64,000 bases of DNA, from the NCBI GenBank assembly GCA_004369085.1, contig ML210259.1:32741-96740 (forward strand). The letters run 5' to 3'. The notes beneath the pieces were generated by a model. That model had not been told where the DNA came from and made no database searches. It saw nothing but the letters and a program-made list of their open reading frames with translations. Source of the DNA: Coprinopsis marcescibilis. Lineage: Eukaryota > Basidiomycota > Agaricomycetes > Agaricales > Psathyrellaceae. Below are positions 34,781 through 46,558 of this stretch, in pieces. Positions within the stretch are counted from its first letter, which is position 1. The number at the start of each line of letters is the position of its first letter. A program made the position numbers and the translations under genes.

Positions 34781-37332
34781 ATGTCGAGCCAGCCCAAGTC
34801 GAGCCAACACAATCATGAGAGCTCGACTCCCCGCAGGAAACGCGCTGGGACAATCTGCGACATTAGAATCAGCAGTATCAAGTCCACCATCCAAACAGAG
34901 GTCAAAGAGAGTATTCTAGGGAATGTCAGCATCGCCAACGTCACCCAACACATCCTTGGATTGGATTGCAAAACCAGGGAGAAGATCTTCAGCGCCCACT
35001 TTGTCTTGCCTCAAGTTGAGCTCCATGAATTCGTAAAGCAGGCCTGTCATCGGAGCGGGAGCGAAAAAGGGATGTATATCCCTTTTGTCAAGCTTTCCCA
35101 AGCCGTCCTTCGGACCGCGATTGAGGCAGTCGACAAAGAGGATGCCCAGTCCTTAGAAGACTTGACCAACATATTTTGGCTCAGTGACAGCCAGACGCTA
35201 CATACAAACGACCTTCCTGGAAGCACCCTGTCTCTCGACGAAGGTGTAGGTGGCAATGGGACAGCCAGCCGCAGCGCGACAACTACGACAGAAAGAATGA
35301 AGACCTCAACCAGAAAAAGGAAAGGAAAGGACAATGCTAGTGCTATGTCCGCTACAACAGCAATGGAGTTTCAGAATCACACTCGAAGCCCCGACGTGCT
35401 GATTATTTTTGGGTCATTTCCTGCCGATGAAACCCCCGAGTGGGGCCTCGTGCGCCATCCTATGGAGTTCAAGAGGAAGACGATTAAGAGTCGCGTTGAG
35501 CAGCTCAGGACGGGCACCACAGACTCCCACACGGACTCTTTGGGACAGACTTCATCGAGTTCAAGCTCGAAGTTGTCCACGGGGCCTAAACGTACCTCCG
35601 AGCGGGTGGCCTCAACGCAAGTGACCTATCGCGAGGACTTGGACTCCGATCAAGAGGCCCCGCCCTCCGTCAGCAGTGTCGGCGCGGTCGCCGGCGCCAG
35701 TGAAGCGAGATCGATTATGTCGGGCGCAGCAAAGAAAAGAAAGCGCAGCACTCCAAAGGACGATGACTATGAGCCATACGCCTCGACCAAGCGTCTCCAT
35801 AAGCTCGTGAGCGATATTGGAAAAATGCCAATAGATGAGGCCCAGCTAGCTGCTTACGCAGCCGAGTGCCTCACGAAGACGTATCGCCTTGACTCGACCG
35901 GAATATTCGTTAAATCCCGCGGCATCACTGTCTGGTACTACGATCGGCTGCTCGTTATGAGGACAGCTGAGTTTGACTTCATCGATGATGTTCAGTCGTT
36001 CGCACTGATTCTCTACGCGCTGTACAAGAGCGATCGTAAAGGAGTTGCTGGATATAACCCTTTCCTCAAGCCCACTCGCACTGTCAGCCCAGGCAAGCCC
36101 CAGGCGACTACAGCGCCTGTTTCGACATTGGAGGGTGCTTGTTTCGACTTCCTAGTTAAACCGACCGACGGGGGTTGGGAAGCTATTTTGCTCCGCGACG
36201 CAACCGAAGCGACATACTGGCACAGCTTCAAGATTACAACTGTCCTGCTCAACCATGTATCCTTGAGTGGGCGCTCCACGTGTGCCCTTAAGACTGAAGC
36301 TTTGCTCGCATCGATTTTGGGCAACTCGGAGATCGTTGAGTTGTTTCTCAAACTCAGCTGGCAGCCAGATACACGATCAGAGGAGCGAAGCATTATCAAG
36401 GATCTGAGGCAGGCCTTGGGCGAGAAGTGGCAGGACCATCTCCCCAATGTCTACTTCAGTGCCGTCTACTCCCCCGAAGATTTGGAACTTCCCTCGGTCA
36501 TGATACCGGGGATTCCTTACAAGAAATTCGAATCTTTCAATCCTCGAGCCCTTCATGTTCTTGGAACTCGCCTCTATAACAAGTTGTGGGAAGTAAATAG
36601 CCTCGAAGAATTCAAGCACGTCTGGCTACAGTGTGTCAAATGTAAGCGTCTTTTTGCACTTCAACAGCACGCCAACTTAACTCTCTCCCTGTAATAGGTC
36701 ATCATGTCGCCTGGGTGACAGGCAAAGTGCTCCATCGTGACCTGAGTGAGAATAACCTCATGGTGAATCGGATGAAGGATGGCACCGCCAAAGGCATTCT
36801 GAACGACTGGGACATGGCTACACGAGCCGACACGAAAAATCAAGTCCCAAGGTCAAGTGCCCAGCATCGTACCGGAACACTCCCGTTCATGGCCTGCGAC
36901 CTGTTGGCAATTGAGCCTCCCCGACACTACTATCGCCACGATTTGGAGTCCTTCATGTATGTTCTCATCTGGGCTGGCTTACGCTACAATTTTAAGGAGA
37001 GAAAGAGGGTACCTCTCCCAGCGGTGGCTGCCGGATGGGCCACAGACACCACAAAGGCACTTCGTGCCTGGAAGCTTGAGCAGATCTACACTGCCGGAAA
37101 CGCTTTCGGCGAATTATTGACGGCTATGCAGCCCGACTTTGACGAGGACATCAAATCTCAGTGGATGATTCCCCTTGTCAGGCTCTTCAAGTCTGCTGTT
37201 TCGACTGCGCATGACTGTGCCTTCCAACACAAAACAGACCCCAACAATTTTCCGTATGATCATACTACTCATGACGGTGCGATTACTTTTTCCACCTTCA
37301 TGGCTACAATTGGGCAAGCGGAGGATATATAA
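34781..37332 (+). CDS. FunK1 fungal-type protein kinase, intact copy A
   Basis: Exons 34781..36641 and 36698..37332 join over a 56-bp intron (GTAAGC...AATAG), giving 831 aa. FunK1 is a kinase family expanded in mushroom-forming basidiomycetes. The C-terminal lobe has the catalytic loop HRDLSENNL with D635 and a DWDMA in place of DFG (D657, D659). It also has RTGTLPFMACDLL for the activation and P+1 region and HDLESFMYVLIWAG, a block characteristic of FunK1. The N-terminal 330 residues are Ser/Thr-rich with basic patches (RKRKGKD, AKKRKRS). The middle block YRLDSTGIFVKS and VWYYDR is shared with copies B and C. Substrates are unknown. The intron position inside the CxxH before HRD is the same in copy B. 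Confidence 0.9.
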
Positions 37333-38472
37333 GCTGTACCTATCGTTGTTTCGCTTGATTGCACTGTTACAGAGTACCTTGAGCATCATTCAGCTATGTA
37401 CTACCACTGTATTTCTGTAATGTCTACTTGCATCTTTTGGCTCCTCAACACCTGGTCATTCTCGAGTTTAGATTGAAGTATTGGCCCTGGTAAGGTGGAA
37501 GATAGGGTTCAATGAAATTGATTACGCTAAAAAGAGTGGACAACAGTGGCAGTTTGTCACAGCTAGATTAATCTCTTTCAAAGACACCTGCTAGTATCAT
37601 ACCTCGCCGGTCTCAGCGCACGTTGGTCGCGCGCGCCGCTCAGCACACAAAGACGCTACTTCTTACCCACCTGCACTAGTGAGTCTATCGGCAACGATCC
37701 TGAGGGTAATTACTACAGTTGTTGAGCCCTGGATATGTCGTTCCTCTGCCGATTGCCAGGAACTTGATACTTCCAGTCGTCTTCATCCCGGCGCCCAACC
37801 CCAAAGCTGCCCAACAGAGGTCAACTTCGTAGCCTAGACAGCCTGGAGCGTCACAGTCGGCAGCGACTGCTCTGCACCCCGCAGCTGTAGTGGGCGCCAG
37901 CTACGGTCGGGGTCGTGACGCCGACAAGTTGATAGACCGTGCAGCGTTCTCAGCGCTCCGCGTGGTATACTTCCAAGTTCCCGATGCCAGTGTGCTGTGA
38001 CTTGTGTGCCCTGGCAGGATGATGACAATCACTCGGGGTGGATACACCCAGAGAGGAGTGTGCACTACGATAGTATATTCTCTTGACCTTTCGACATAAC
38101 CAGACATATATATATATATATCTGGCAGTGAGCACTGGAAGTGCAACCTGGAACATTTATCCGCTTCAGATATGCTGCTTCCCCGACCACTTCCAACTTA
38201 TCGAGCTAGCGAAGGGTTTTTTCTCATGGTGGCACTGAAATATTGTAAATATACCATGTCATAAACTCTACTCATCTGCTTAGCGATGTAGCAAGGTTAG
38301 AGCCTGAGTAATCCTTACCTTCAACGAAAAAATTTAGTCATTTAACGTACTTTCGTTCGGGCTTTGATTAAACGATAAACATTAGATGGTAGTTTAGATA
38401 TTGACATTGTAATAATTTCTTGAAAGTGGACCGTAATGCACAAAAATGAACATGAAGGCGTAACCGTGGACT
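37333..38472. other. Convergent spacer between FunK1 copies A and B
   Basis: The two kinase genes end towards each other here. It includes an AT dinucleotide run at about 38103-38122 and a GC-rich stretch around 37840-37930. No gene with support is seen. Sequence at 38330-38400 resembles 54230-54310 behind pseudogene C, so it is a shared 3' UTR. Confidence 0.5.
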
Positions 38473-40879
38473 CTAAAGGTCGAAGTCCTCCCCTATTGCA
38501 GCCATAAAGGTGGAGAAGGTAATTGCGCCGTCATGAGTGACATGATCATAGGGACAGGCGACAGGGTCCTTTCTGAAATCCCAAAGACGTGCGTCGGAGT
38601 CGAAAACTGTATCGCGAAATAGCCTGACAAGGGGGGTCATCCATTGACGTTTGATGTCATCGTCGAAATCAGGCTGCATAGCGTCCAACAAATCAACGAG
38701 ATTCTGACCTCCATAGTAGATCTGTTCAAACTTCCAGGCACGCAGTTCTTTCATGACGTCTGTTGCCCATTCAGCGGCAACGGCTGGGAGTGGTACACGC
38801 CTTTTCTCCCTGAAGTTATAGCGGAGGCCAGCCCAAAGAAGAATATACACAAAAGATTCCAAATCGTGGCGATAAAAATGTGGGGGAGGCTTGTTTAACA
38901 ATAGCTCGCAAGCCATGAACGGGAGTGTTCCCGTACGAGACTGTGGGCTGGACCCTGGGTCTTGTGTATTCGAGTCGATACGGGTTGCCATATCCCAGTC
39001 GTTGAGAACGCCTTTGGAAGTGCCATCCTCCATCCTGTTGACCATGAGATTATTTTCGCTCAAGTCGCGATGAAGCACCTGGCCCGTCTGCCAAGCTGCG
39101 TGATGGCCTGGATAAAGAAGGAGTTAGTCAGTGGGAAGTACATATGGGGTACTCACACTTGACGCACTGCAGCCAAACAACCTTAAATTCCTTGAGGCTG
39201 TCGACTTCCCACAACTTGCTGTAAAGGCGGCTCCCGAGGACATGAAGGGCCAGAGGACTGAAAGATTCGAATTTGTGGCGAGGAATGCCTGGAATCTTAA
39301 CAGAGGGAAGCTCCAAATCTTCGGCTGAATATATCGCGCTGAAATGGACATCGGGGAGGTGGTCTTTCCACTCGTCTCCCAGTGCCTGCCTCAGGTGTTT
39401 GACCGTGTCACGCTCATTCGAGCGCTTTTCCGACTGCCAGCTGAACTTGAGAACCAGCTCCATAATGTGCTGATTGCCGACAATCGAGGCGAGTAGTGCT
39501 TTGGTCTTGAGAGCACAGGTCGCCCGGCCATTCAATTTCACGCGGTTGTGTAGGACAGATACGACCTCGAAACTGTGCCAATATGTTGCTTGCGTCGCAT
39601 CGCGGGGCAAAACAGAGTCCCAACCACCATTCGTCCCTACTTCCACCGGGAAGTCAAAGAATGCCCCCAGCATTTCGACAACCGGATCGTTGATGCATTG
39701 AGTTCTGCCTGGACTGATGGTGCGAGTGGGCTTGAGGAACGGATTATGCCCAGAAACTCCACGACGATCGTTCTTGTATAATGCGTAAAGGAGAAGTGCG
39801 AACAAGCCGGGTTCTTCGACGAGGTCAAACGCGGCTGTTCTCATCATGAGCTGCCGATCGTAGTACCAGACGACGATATTGAGGGATTTTACGAATAGGC
39901 CGGTGGTGTAAAGTCGGTATGTCTTCGTGAGGGATCTGGCTGCGTGGGCTGCGAGCTGAGCATTATTGACCGACACCCCCATATCATCTGCCAGTTCCAT
40001 GCAGAACCGCTTAGCCGAGTCGATAGAGCCTTCATCATCGATGGAGCGCTTGCGCTTATCTCCCGTTGTAGAAAACCCTTCCGACGAGTCATATTCGCTC
40101 ATCGTGGACTGGGAGCTGCAAGTGCCACGATGTCGAGAGGCATGAGTAGACACTTTGTACTCCTCCGTCGCACTCGGGTTAACTTTCGAGTGTGTGGGAG
40201 GGCCGCCAGCATCAGTCTTGAGCTGATAGACGCGATTGGGAACCCGGGCTCTCTTGAACTCAATCGCGTGCTGAATGTTCCCCCAGGTGTTACCCAGATC
40301 GGCGACAGCGGGTCCCTTCGTTACAAAAACCGCGGGGTAACGATTGTCGAGCCGCGGCGTGATCACAACCGGATAGGATCGCCCACTACTGGCGGTGCCT
40401 TCGCTGCTTATGGATTCATAGTCGCCGGCATCAGTAGCGCTTTTCGTGGGCTGAAGGTCGTCGGCAGGTGATGTCGCGTCGCTATTCTGCCAGAAAATGC
40501 TCGTCAGGTCGTCTAGGGACCGCTGGTCTCCTTCTCCGTCCACGGTCTCAATGACAGTACGCAGGACGGCCTTGGAAAGCTTCATGAAGGGCTGATACAT
40601 TTCAGCCTTCGCATCACCAGATATGCAGGCCGTCTTGTACTCCTTGAGCTCCGCTTGAGGCAGCGTCCACTTGGTGGCGGTAATCCTTTCAAGTTTCTCC
40701 TTGTCGAGACCGAGGATATGTTGGGCGATGATAGGGATTTTGAGCTTATCAACAATGCTTCCGTTGATTTCGCCTTGGACGTCGTCGGATTCGGGGGCAT
40801 CGACTTTCGAATTGTAAAGGGTTTCCATTTGTTTAGTTGGAGCGATATCCCCAACCTTAGTTTGGCTTTGGTTCGACAT
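38473..40879 (-). CDS. FunK1 fungal-type protein kinase, intact copy B
   Basis: Exons 40879..39157 and 39107..38473 join over a 49-bp intron (GTGAGT...ATCCAG), giving 785 aa. The same order as copy A is seen: a Ser-rich N-terminus with KRKRS, the YRLYTTGLFVKS and VWYYDR block, then the kinase core HRDLSENNL (D589), NDWDMA, RTGTLPFMACELL and HDLESFVYILLWAG. The tail DGAITFSTFMAAIG is near-identical to A. No frameshift or stop was found. It lies tail-to-tail with copy A, 1.1 kb apart, so the pair looks like an inverted duplication. Copy C (54412-56221) is clearly closer to B than to A. The role is unknown; family-level knowledge only suggests signalling in multicellular development. Confidence 0.9.
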
Positions 40880-41500
40880 CGAGTCTATCAGCCACTATTA
40901 GCTCAGACGCGCAGTGTATAATCAAGTCCGAGCACTTACCAAAAACCCAAGATGAACAGTTTGTTGTACGTGTTCGAGCTCGTTGAAGACGCAAGTTCAG
41001 GAGGTGTGGTTCAAACAGGATGGTGAGCGAAGAGCAATGAGCTCTGGCAAAGCTATAAACCTCAGGCGTATCCAATTTTCACACGGAGGGTGTTGTGGTT
41101 CAAGATCAAAATGCTGAACGCGTTTAGCATTGTCCTCTCCGTTTGGTTTGATGGAGTCGACGCGTCACGCGCTTTGATTTCCCCGATATCTAGCCGATGA
41201 CCTCTTCTGCGAGTCGCTGTGGCTTTCGCTGGCGCAAGTCTTGTGCAAGACACAGCAGACATCTACGCGTTAAGAAGCCCCAATCAGTGGCATTGAGGTC
41301 GGGCATGATCCTGGTAGTGCCTTGCCTGAGCATGATCTTCACTATAATTTTTATGGCACTGTTTTGGGCGCTTGGATCTCGCTTAGACCATTTATCCTCC
41401 CGTCGACACCCATCGTACACCATACCTGTCTGGTGGAGAGCATACACTCAATAGTAGTATTTGGGCCACTACACTTTTACGCGTATTTACTTGATCATAG
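40880..41500. repeat. Upstream region of FunK1 B, source of the duplicated segment
   Basis: This promoter region matches 29460-30010 in order and orientation. Examples are tccgagcacttaccaa, caaaatgctgaacgcg, ccccgatat and agcatacact followed by agtagt and tttgggcca. It should contain the FunK1 B promoter. No gene of its own is seen. Confidence 0.65.
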
Positions 41501-41889
41501 GTTTTATCGCTTTCACCTCTCACCTTAAAGGTCACCCATCATCTTGGGGCGCACTTTCGACACAGCGCGTCCAAAATACTTACTCTACATACACTCTGAC
41601 TTGAAATCTGCTACAGTTTCAACTGTTTCAGTGGCTGCCAGAAAAATATAATCTTTTCGTCTCGTATCTCCAAAACATTACAGACATACTTACACATTGA
41701 GAAGGATGGTTGGACTGCATTGGCATCTTATCCAAATCTATCATTAGATCGTGACATTACACGACCCAGTGCAGAGACACGCCGACAGCTATACATATAC
41801 TCAATCCAATCACCTGACCTGACATCTCCGAGTCTTCCGTCGTACCCTGCTTCTAATTCGTCTCACTGCGTACCTCCGCCCCTCGATGT

Positions 41890-44013
41890 TTACCAATTCC
41901 ACGAATCATCATCGTAATCACCCCCCTCCCCGTCATCCCTCTTCTTGGCTTGCACAACCCTTGACCTTCTCTTCTCCGCAAGACTCTTCGACTCAATCGA
42001 CGTCGAGGACGCAACCTTCACATCGGGCGTCATGACTGCCATGGAAGGCGACATGGGTGCACGGTGTCGCGGTTCCTGCGAAATAACTCCTGAAACAGGT
42101 GGGGAGTCATCAACAGGTGAAGACACCAGGATCCTCCCCAACCCACTCCCACTATTCGTCCGCGAAGACCCTTTCATCCCTTGTGCGGATTTCTGGCTAG
42201 GTGTACCCGCCCTCGTCAACGGTCTCGACTCCGGTGCATCAATGAGCACAGACGCAATCGACTGTGACATATCCGAAATGATCAACGACGCTCGTTTCTG
42301 GCTCTTGCTTAGGCTGTATACGAAGAACAAAAGTGAGGGAAAGAGGGAAGGAGAGTGATTTTAGAACACACATCATGCATTGTTCAGAACACTGAAAAAA
42401 GGGACCACGTACTTCGACATCGTAGTGCTGTTCTGCAGCTCGCCCAGCTTCTTCCCGACACTCCCCATCCACGCCGACATATGCGCTTGCGACGCTAGAT
42501 TGCTGAGACCCGCAATGGAGGATGTGGTGCTATACCCGGGAGGCTGGGCTACAGGTAGTGACACGGCCCTAGAGGCTGACTGCGTAGGGATTTTAGGATT
42601 CGAGGATCGTGGGGAGATATTGGAAGATGAAGAGGTTTGTGAGTGCAGGAAGCTGTTCGAGGATAGTGATTCCTGCGACCCTGTAACTTCTTCGGTGCCC
42701 CACATCTCCCAAACATCTTCATTGTCATCTCCTTTCCTGGTGGTGGCTTTATCCGCTTCAGCCTTGTCCTTCCTGCGTCGCCGCCTCTCCTTCTGCTCAA
42801 GGAAGGCAGGGTTCGGACTGACAGTCGGTGTAGCTCCCGTATCGGTGATGATGAGCTCCTGTGGCGAGTTGTGGACGCCGCCATTCTTGCTCACACTGAC
42901 TGCATTGCCCTTGACGGTATCGTCCTGGTCCTCGTGACCATCATACGAGGTCGCCGAGGAGCATTGAGAAAGTCGATGCGAAGCTTTGCTGCTCGAGGTT
43001 GCAGTAGTCTTGGAGGTGGACGAAGAAGAGTTGGAATCGTTGGCGGCGTGGCGGGGTAGCGTTTTGGGGCTGAACGCGGCCGGCGAGGATGTCGCAGAGG
43101 GTGAACGCGAGGGTCCGGACCTCGAGGCTCCACCAGAAGACAGACCAGCAGACAAAAGTCTGCTCATTTCCTGAACTCCTTCCTTGAAGCCCTCCAATGC
43201 CATCGTTGGGCTCGCCAATGACATCAGAGTCGAGCCATTGGAGTAATTGTGGGATTGTGAGCTCGTTGCGAGGTTATCCCGCTCAACCCCGCGATTCACT
43301 ATTCGTTCCCATTTACGTTTAACTGTTGCAAGCAAATTCAGGGTCAACGTTCGTGCCAGCGGAAACGCGACACGTACGTTGCAATAGTTCCTCCTCGTGT
43401 CCGGCAAGCTGGGACCGTAATTCCAGACATTTGGCCTCCTTTTGAGCTATAAAGTGCAGCAGCTCTGCGTGTCTAGATGCAGCGTGGAAGTAGTCAGCCA
43501 TGAGCTCAGTTGATACGGTAGAAATCACACATACTTCTCCGCCAGGGTGATTGGCACGGTGCGCTCCCTCTCCTTCTCCCGCTCTGGCGTCCCCCCTTTC
43601 TCCACAAACGGGGACTCCGGTCCATTTCGGTTCAAGCTCGCACTATGCGACGACGCCGAAAGTCGTTTGTAATCCCTCTCCTTACTATCGTGTTCCGGCG
43701 AGAAATAGGAGATTGTTGACTGTCGTTTCGAAGTGGTACCCCCTGGCGTTGCACTCCTAGACTGTGAGGGAACGCCAAATGAATGGTCCACGGGTGCAGA
43801 CAGAGGCGTTGGCGACTTTATTGGACTCGCAAATAGCGTGGAATGTTTCGTAGACGTTGCCGGCGATGATCCAGACGATGATGTCCCTGACGTTCCATTT
43901 AAACTGGCCAAATCCAGGAGGTGCAACGGTCGCGGTCCAGATGATGAGTTTGTTCGCTTTAAGCTCGGTGCCGCCGAAGCGTAGTTGAACGATGATGGAG
44001 GTGCTGTGCTCAT
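41890..44013 (-). CDS. Ser-rich coiled-coil protein, possibly DUF4048 family
   Basis: Four exons: 44013..43535, 43472..43378, 43322..42413 and 42313..41890. Good donors (GTATGT, GTACGT twice) and exact phase give 635 aa. The start is the ATG at 44013. Residues 1-155 are Ser/Pro-rich. A coiled coil follows (AEKHAELLHFIAQKE, LELRSQLAGHEEEL, LKRKWERIVNRG), then GFKEGVQEMSRLLSAG. A long Ser-rich tract with a charged KERRRRRKDKAEADK segment leads to a conserved-looking end (WMGSVGKKLGELQ, KRASLIISDMSQSIASVL). The layout resembles fungal DUF4048 proteins of unknown function, but that assignment is from memory of the pattern. A fragment of exon 3 was copied to about 30185-30275. Confidence 0.75.
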
Positions 44014-44881
44014 CGTTGTCGTCAAATGAGCCCAAAGACTGTGCGAGAATTATAGTTTAGATCGTCAGAAACAACCGCCAAACCCCAGAGATTTACAATT
44101 CAGCTGCCATGTTGGTGCTCGGCATTATTTGGCTTTTTCTTACCTACGCGCATCATCTCGATTGTCATCGTAACTCGAGATCAATGTCGTCGGCGACGTT
44201 GAAGCCGGATGGGAAGCCAACGGACGACACGGAGAAGGTCCTGACGTTCCAGAAGCAAGAGCTAATATGTACACAATCATGTATTCAATCGCGAGTTTCA
44301 GTTCCACAACATTAATTTATTTCAGAATCAAGTGACCGTAGAAATATAAGGGTAGAACAGATTGCGCATTCTTTAGATATGAACACAGGTTCGAATAATC
44401 GTCGCGTTTGGGATATGGATGGATGAGGATGAAAGGATCCCGCTGTGCTTCAAATGAGCGACGTTCATTTCCTAGGACGAATCGTTGACAGGTAAGTCAC
44501 TGGCAATTTAGTAGTAGAACACTTCTCCAATGGATAATCTGAAGGGTCAGCTAATAGATGCATGGAAAGGAAGAGCATTGCCAACGAGTACATCAGGCCT
44601 CCCGAACATGTGGCATAGAATAGACGAAATGTGGCTTATGAACGAGCAGGTGTAGAAGGATGTTATTGCTTGTGGGTTCGATGTCACCAAAGGCGAGGTC
44701 GACAGTAAACCTTCACAATCCTGTTCAAGAGGCGTTAACGAAGCTACTATCAATTGAACACGCGTCGGTATCATCGAATGCGTGAACTTGGGCTTCGACG
44801 TATCATTGCTGATCCCAGAACATGATTCTGCTGAGCTGAAAAGGTAACCAGAATGCCACTCTTTGTGCACCCCCAACTTGG
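44014..44881. other. Intergenic with one weak plus-strand frame
   Basis: A 68-codon plus frame at 44109-44315 has a hydrophobic N-terminus and a stretch starting at an ATG near 44181 (MSSATLKPDGKPTDDTEK) that reads like protein. The next possible exon (after TTATTTCAG at 44325) runs into a stop in the fitting phase. It could be a tiny gene or the divergent leader of the coiled-coil gene. The rest shows nothing. Confidence 0.25.
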
Positions 44882-45168
44882 TCAGAGAAAATTCGAGCAA
44901 AGTCTTCCCATTGATCTCATATTATTGAAGGCGAGAATGTGCTGTTGAACAGGTGTCAGCAAGATCATGAAGGGGAACGCTATATAGGTGACCAACTTAC
45001 TGTCACTCGAGAATCGGTCCTGGCACTCTGGCCCACCCAATGCCAGAACTTGCTATAACCGAGCTCTGTCGCGTTCAACACGGCCCCATTATACACACCA
45101 CATGTGAGGAGAGGTCGATAGGCTCGAGTCCTCCGGTCAACGCCGTCAACATGCCTTCCATAAGCCAC
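44882..45168 (-). CDS. Possible small unrecognised gene
   Basis: A minus frame open from the tail of the ATP19 gene reads PLLTCGVYNGAVLNATELGY and SKFWHWVGQSARTDSRVT. It is followed by a well-formed 59-bp intron (45000..44942, GTAAGT...CAACAG) and a 19-codon exon ending at 44882. There is no in-frame ATG: the frame enters from the ATP19 3' end, so the 5' end is unknown. The aromatic-rich composition and the good intron favour coding, but chance is possible. No family recognised. Confidence 0.2.
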
Positions 45169-45227
45169 AAAATCGCCGTCGGTTTCAAACAGCCATGAAT
45201 TAAACGGGTAACCATCCAGTCGTCTAT

Positions 45228-45648
45228 TTAATGTGAAGCTCCAGCTCCCTCCTTTTCAGCCTCTGCGATAAATTTCTTGATGCTGCAAACATAGTCAGTC
45301 TTGGTTCATACATGAAATGCAGCTAAAAACGTACAAATCCTCCTCATCTCTAGAAACACGTCAGAATCAGTTAGTCATCCATCCAATGGTTTTCCGCGTA
45401 AAACAGCTATATTCCACGTACTTTGAGCCAGCGTTGACAGGGACAGCAGCCTTGGCCTGCTGCACAGTCGTTGGTGGAGCCTTCTTCTCGCCACCACGGG
45501 TAGAAAGGAACGCAAGGCCGAAGGCGCTGGCGAAGGTACCGAGAGCAAGGTACTCGTTTCTGACGGTGCGACCGAGGATTTGGCTATAAATTCGCCTCAT
45601 AAACTATTATTCCAGAAGCAGAGGTATAAGAGCGACTTACTAGGACAT
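45228..45648 (-). CDS. ATP19: ATP synthase subunit k (F1Fo, mitochondrial inner membrane)
   Basis: Four exons: 45648..45641 (only 8 nt: ATG TCC TA), 45583..45422, 45349..45335 (15 nt) and 45282..45228. They give 79 aa, the usual size. The N-terminus MSYQILGRTVRNEYLALGT is the signature of subunit k. It is followed by one membrane span, a lysine-rich turn with GGEKK, and an acidic/basic helix DEEDFIKKFIAEAEKE. The protein belongs to the membrane part of F1Fo ATP synthase and is linked to dimer formation. Every splice site is GT-AG (GTAAGT, GTACGT, GTACGT), and the phase is unique for the tiny exons. A frame-only scan would miss the start and the end of this gene. Confidence 0.93.
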
Positions 45649-46109
45649 GATGAAGGGTGGTTGGAGAGGTGGAAAGATTTCGTGACGTGCAGTGAGCTGC
45701 TGACGGACGTTTCCGGTTAGACGTGGGAAATAAAGAATGCTGTGCTGTTATGCTTGGCCTTGCTATGTCTGGTGGGACTCGGATGGCTGTCGGCAATCCA
45801 ACCGACAAGGCAAGCCGCAAAAGCATGCGCCTTTATCTTTTGACTTCGGGATCCAAAAGGACTAAGAGAGTGTGCTGTGGCTCAGAGGTACGGCGAGGCG
45901 TACTCTTGGGTTCACGCAAACGAGTCTACTGCATAGCATCGGATGTTCCAACTTAGGTTCCGAGTCGTCCTGCCAGCTTCAAGTTGTATTTGGAAGCTTT
46001 CCTTGGGGGAGTGGGCCTTGTATACTGCATCACATAGATGCAGAGGATTACCGGCCAAACTATCAATGTTCACAAGAGTGTGCTCGGCTGAAAAATAATA
46101 GGAGAAATT
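45649..46109. other. Intergenic: ATP19 promoter and 3' side of a FunK1 relic
   Basis: Contains the upstream region of ATP19. No gene with support. The minus frame at 45912-46214 continues from the relic but is not recognisably FunK1. Confidence 0.4.
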
Positions 46110-46320
46110 ATCAATTACCATGGCTTCTGGCGGATTCAATTGTGTGGTCGTCACCAGAACCAGTATCACCTTCTCTGGAGCAAAGGTCGTCGGCAGGGTG
46201 CGCCGCGTCGACATTCAAAATGTTGGTCAAGTCATTAAGTGTACTCTGGTCATTCTCATCCGGAGTCTCAATGACGATTCGAAGAACAGCCCGGGAAAGC
46301 TTGATGCAGGGTTGATACAA
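46110..46320 (-). pseudogene. FunK1 relic (N-terminal domain fragment)
   Basis: The minus strand encodes MYQPCIKLSRAVLRIVIET, then DDLTNI-like (LNDLTNIL) and AAHPADDL. It matches MYQPFMKLSKAVLRTVIET, LDDLTSIF and TSPADDL of FunK1 copy B (around codons 93-145). No flanking FunK1 sequence is recognisable on either side, and there is no start codon. Confidence 0.65.
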
Positions 46321-46558
46321 TTCCTCTCACTTTCCGCCAGCAAGGTTGCTGCTGTGAGGATACTGATTCCTGGATCCAGTGACTGCTACTAGTAGAATAA
46401 TAGAGGCTACGAACAGACGAGATCAATTACATACAAGGGGGCAGCTGAAACGTATGGAAACCGTTTGAAACTTCGAGTTTCAAGTAATAGTGCCGAAACG
46501 TAGCTCGAGAACGTTTCTATCCGAGTAACTGAGGACCTTGACTAAGACCAGACTATTG

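Noticed and set aside
38103..38122. AT run considered as a promoter TATA box
   Set aside because: It lies between the 3' ends of two convergent genes with no start nearby; simple microsatellite.
41890..42330. 146-codon frame as a separate gene
   Set aside because: It is the last exon of the four-exon coiled-coil gene; the frame start has no ATG context and the phase fits the GTACGT donor at 42412.
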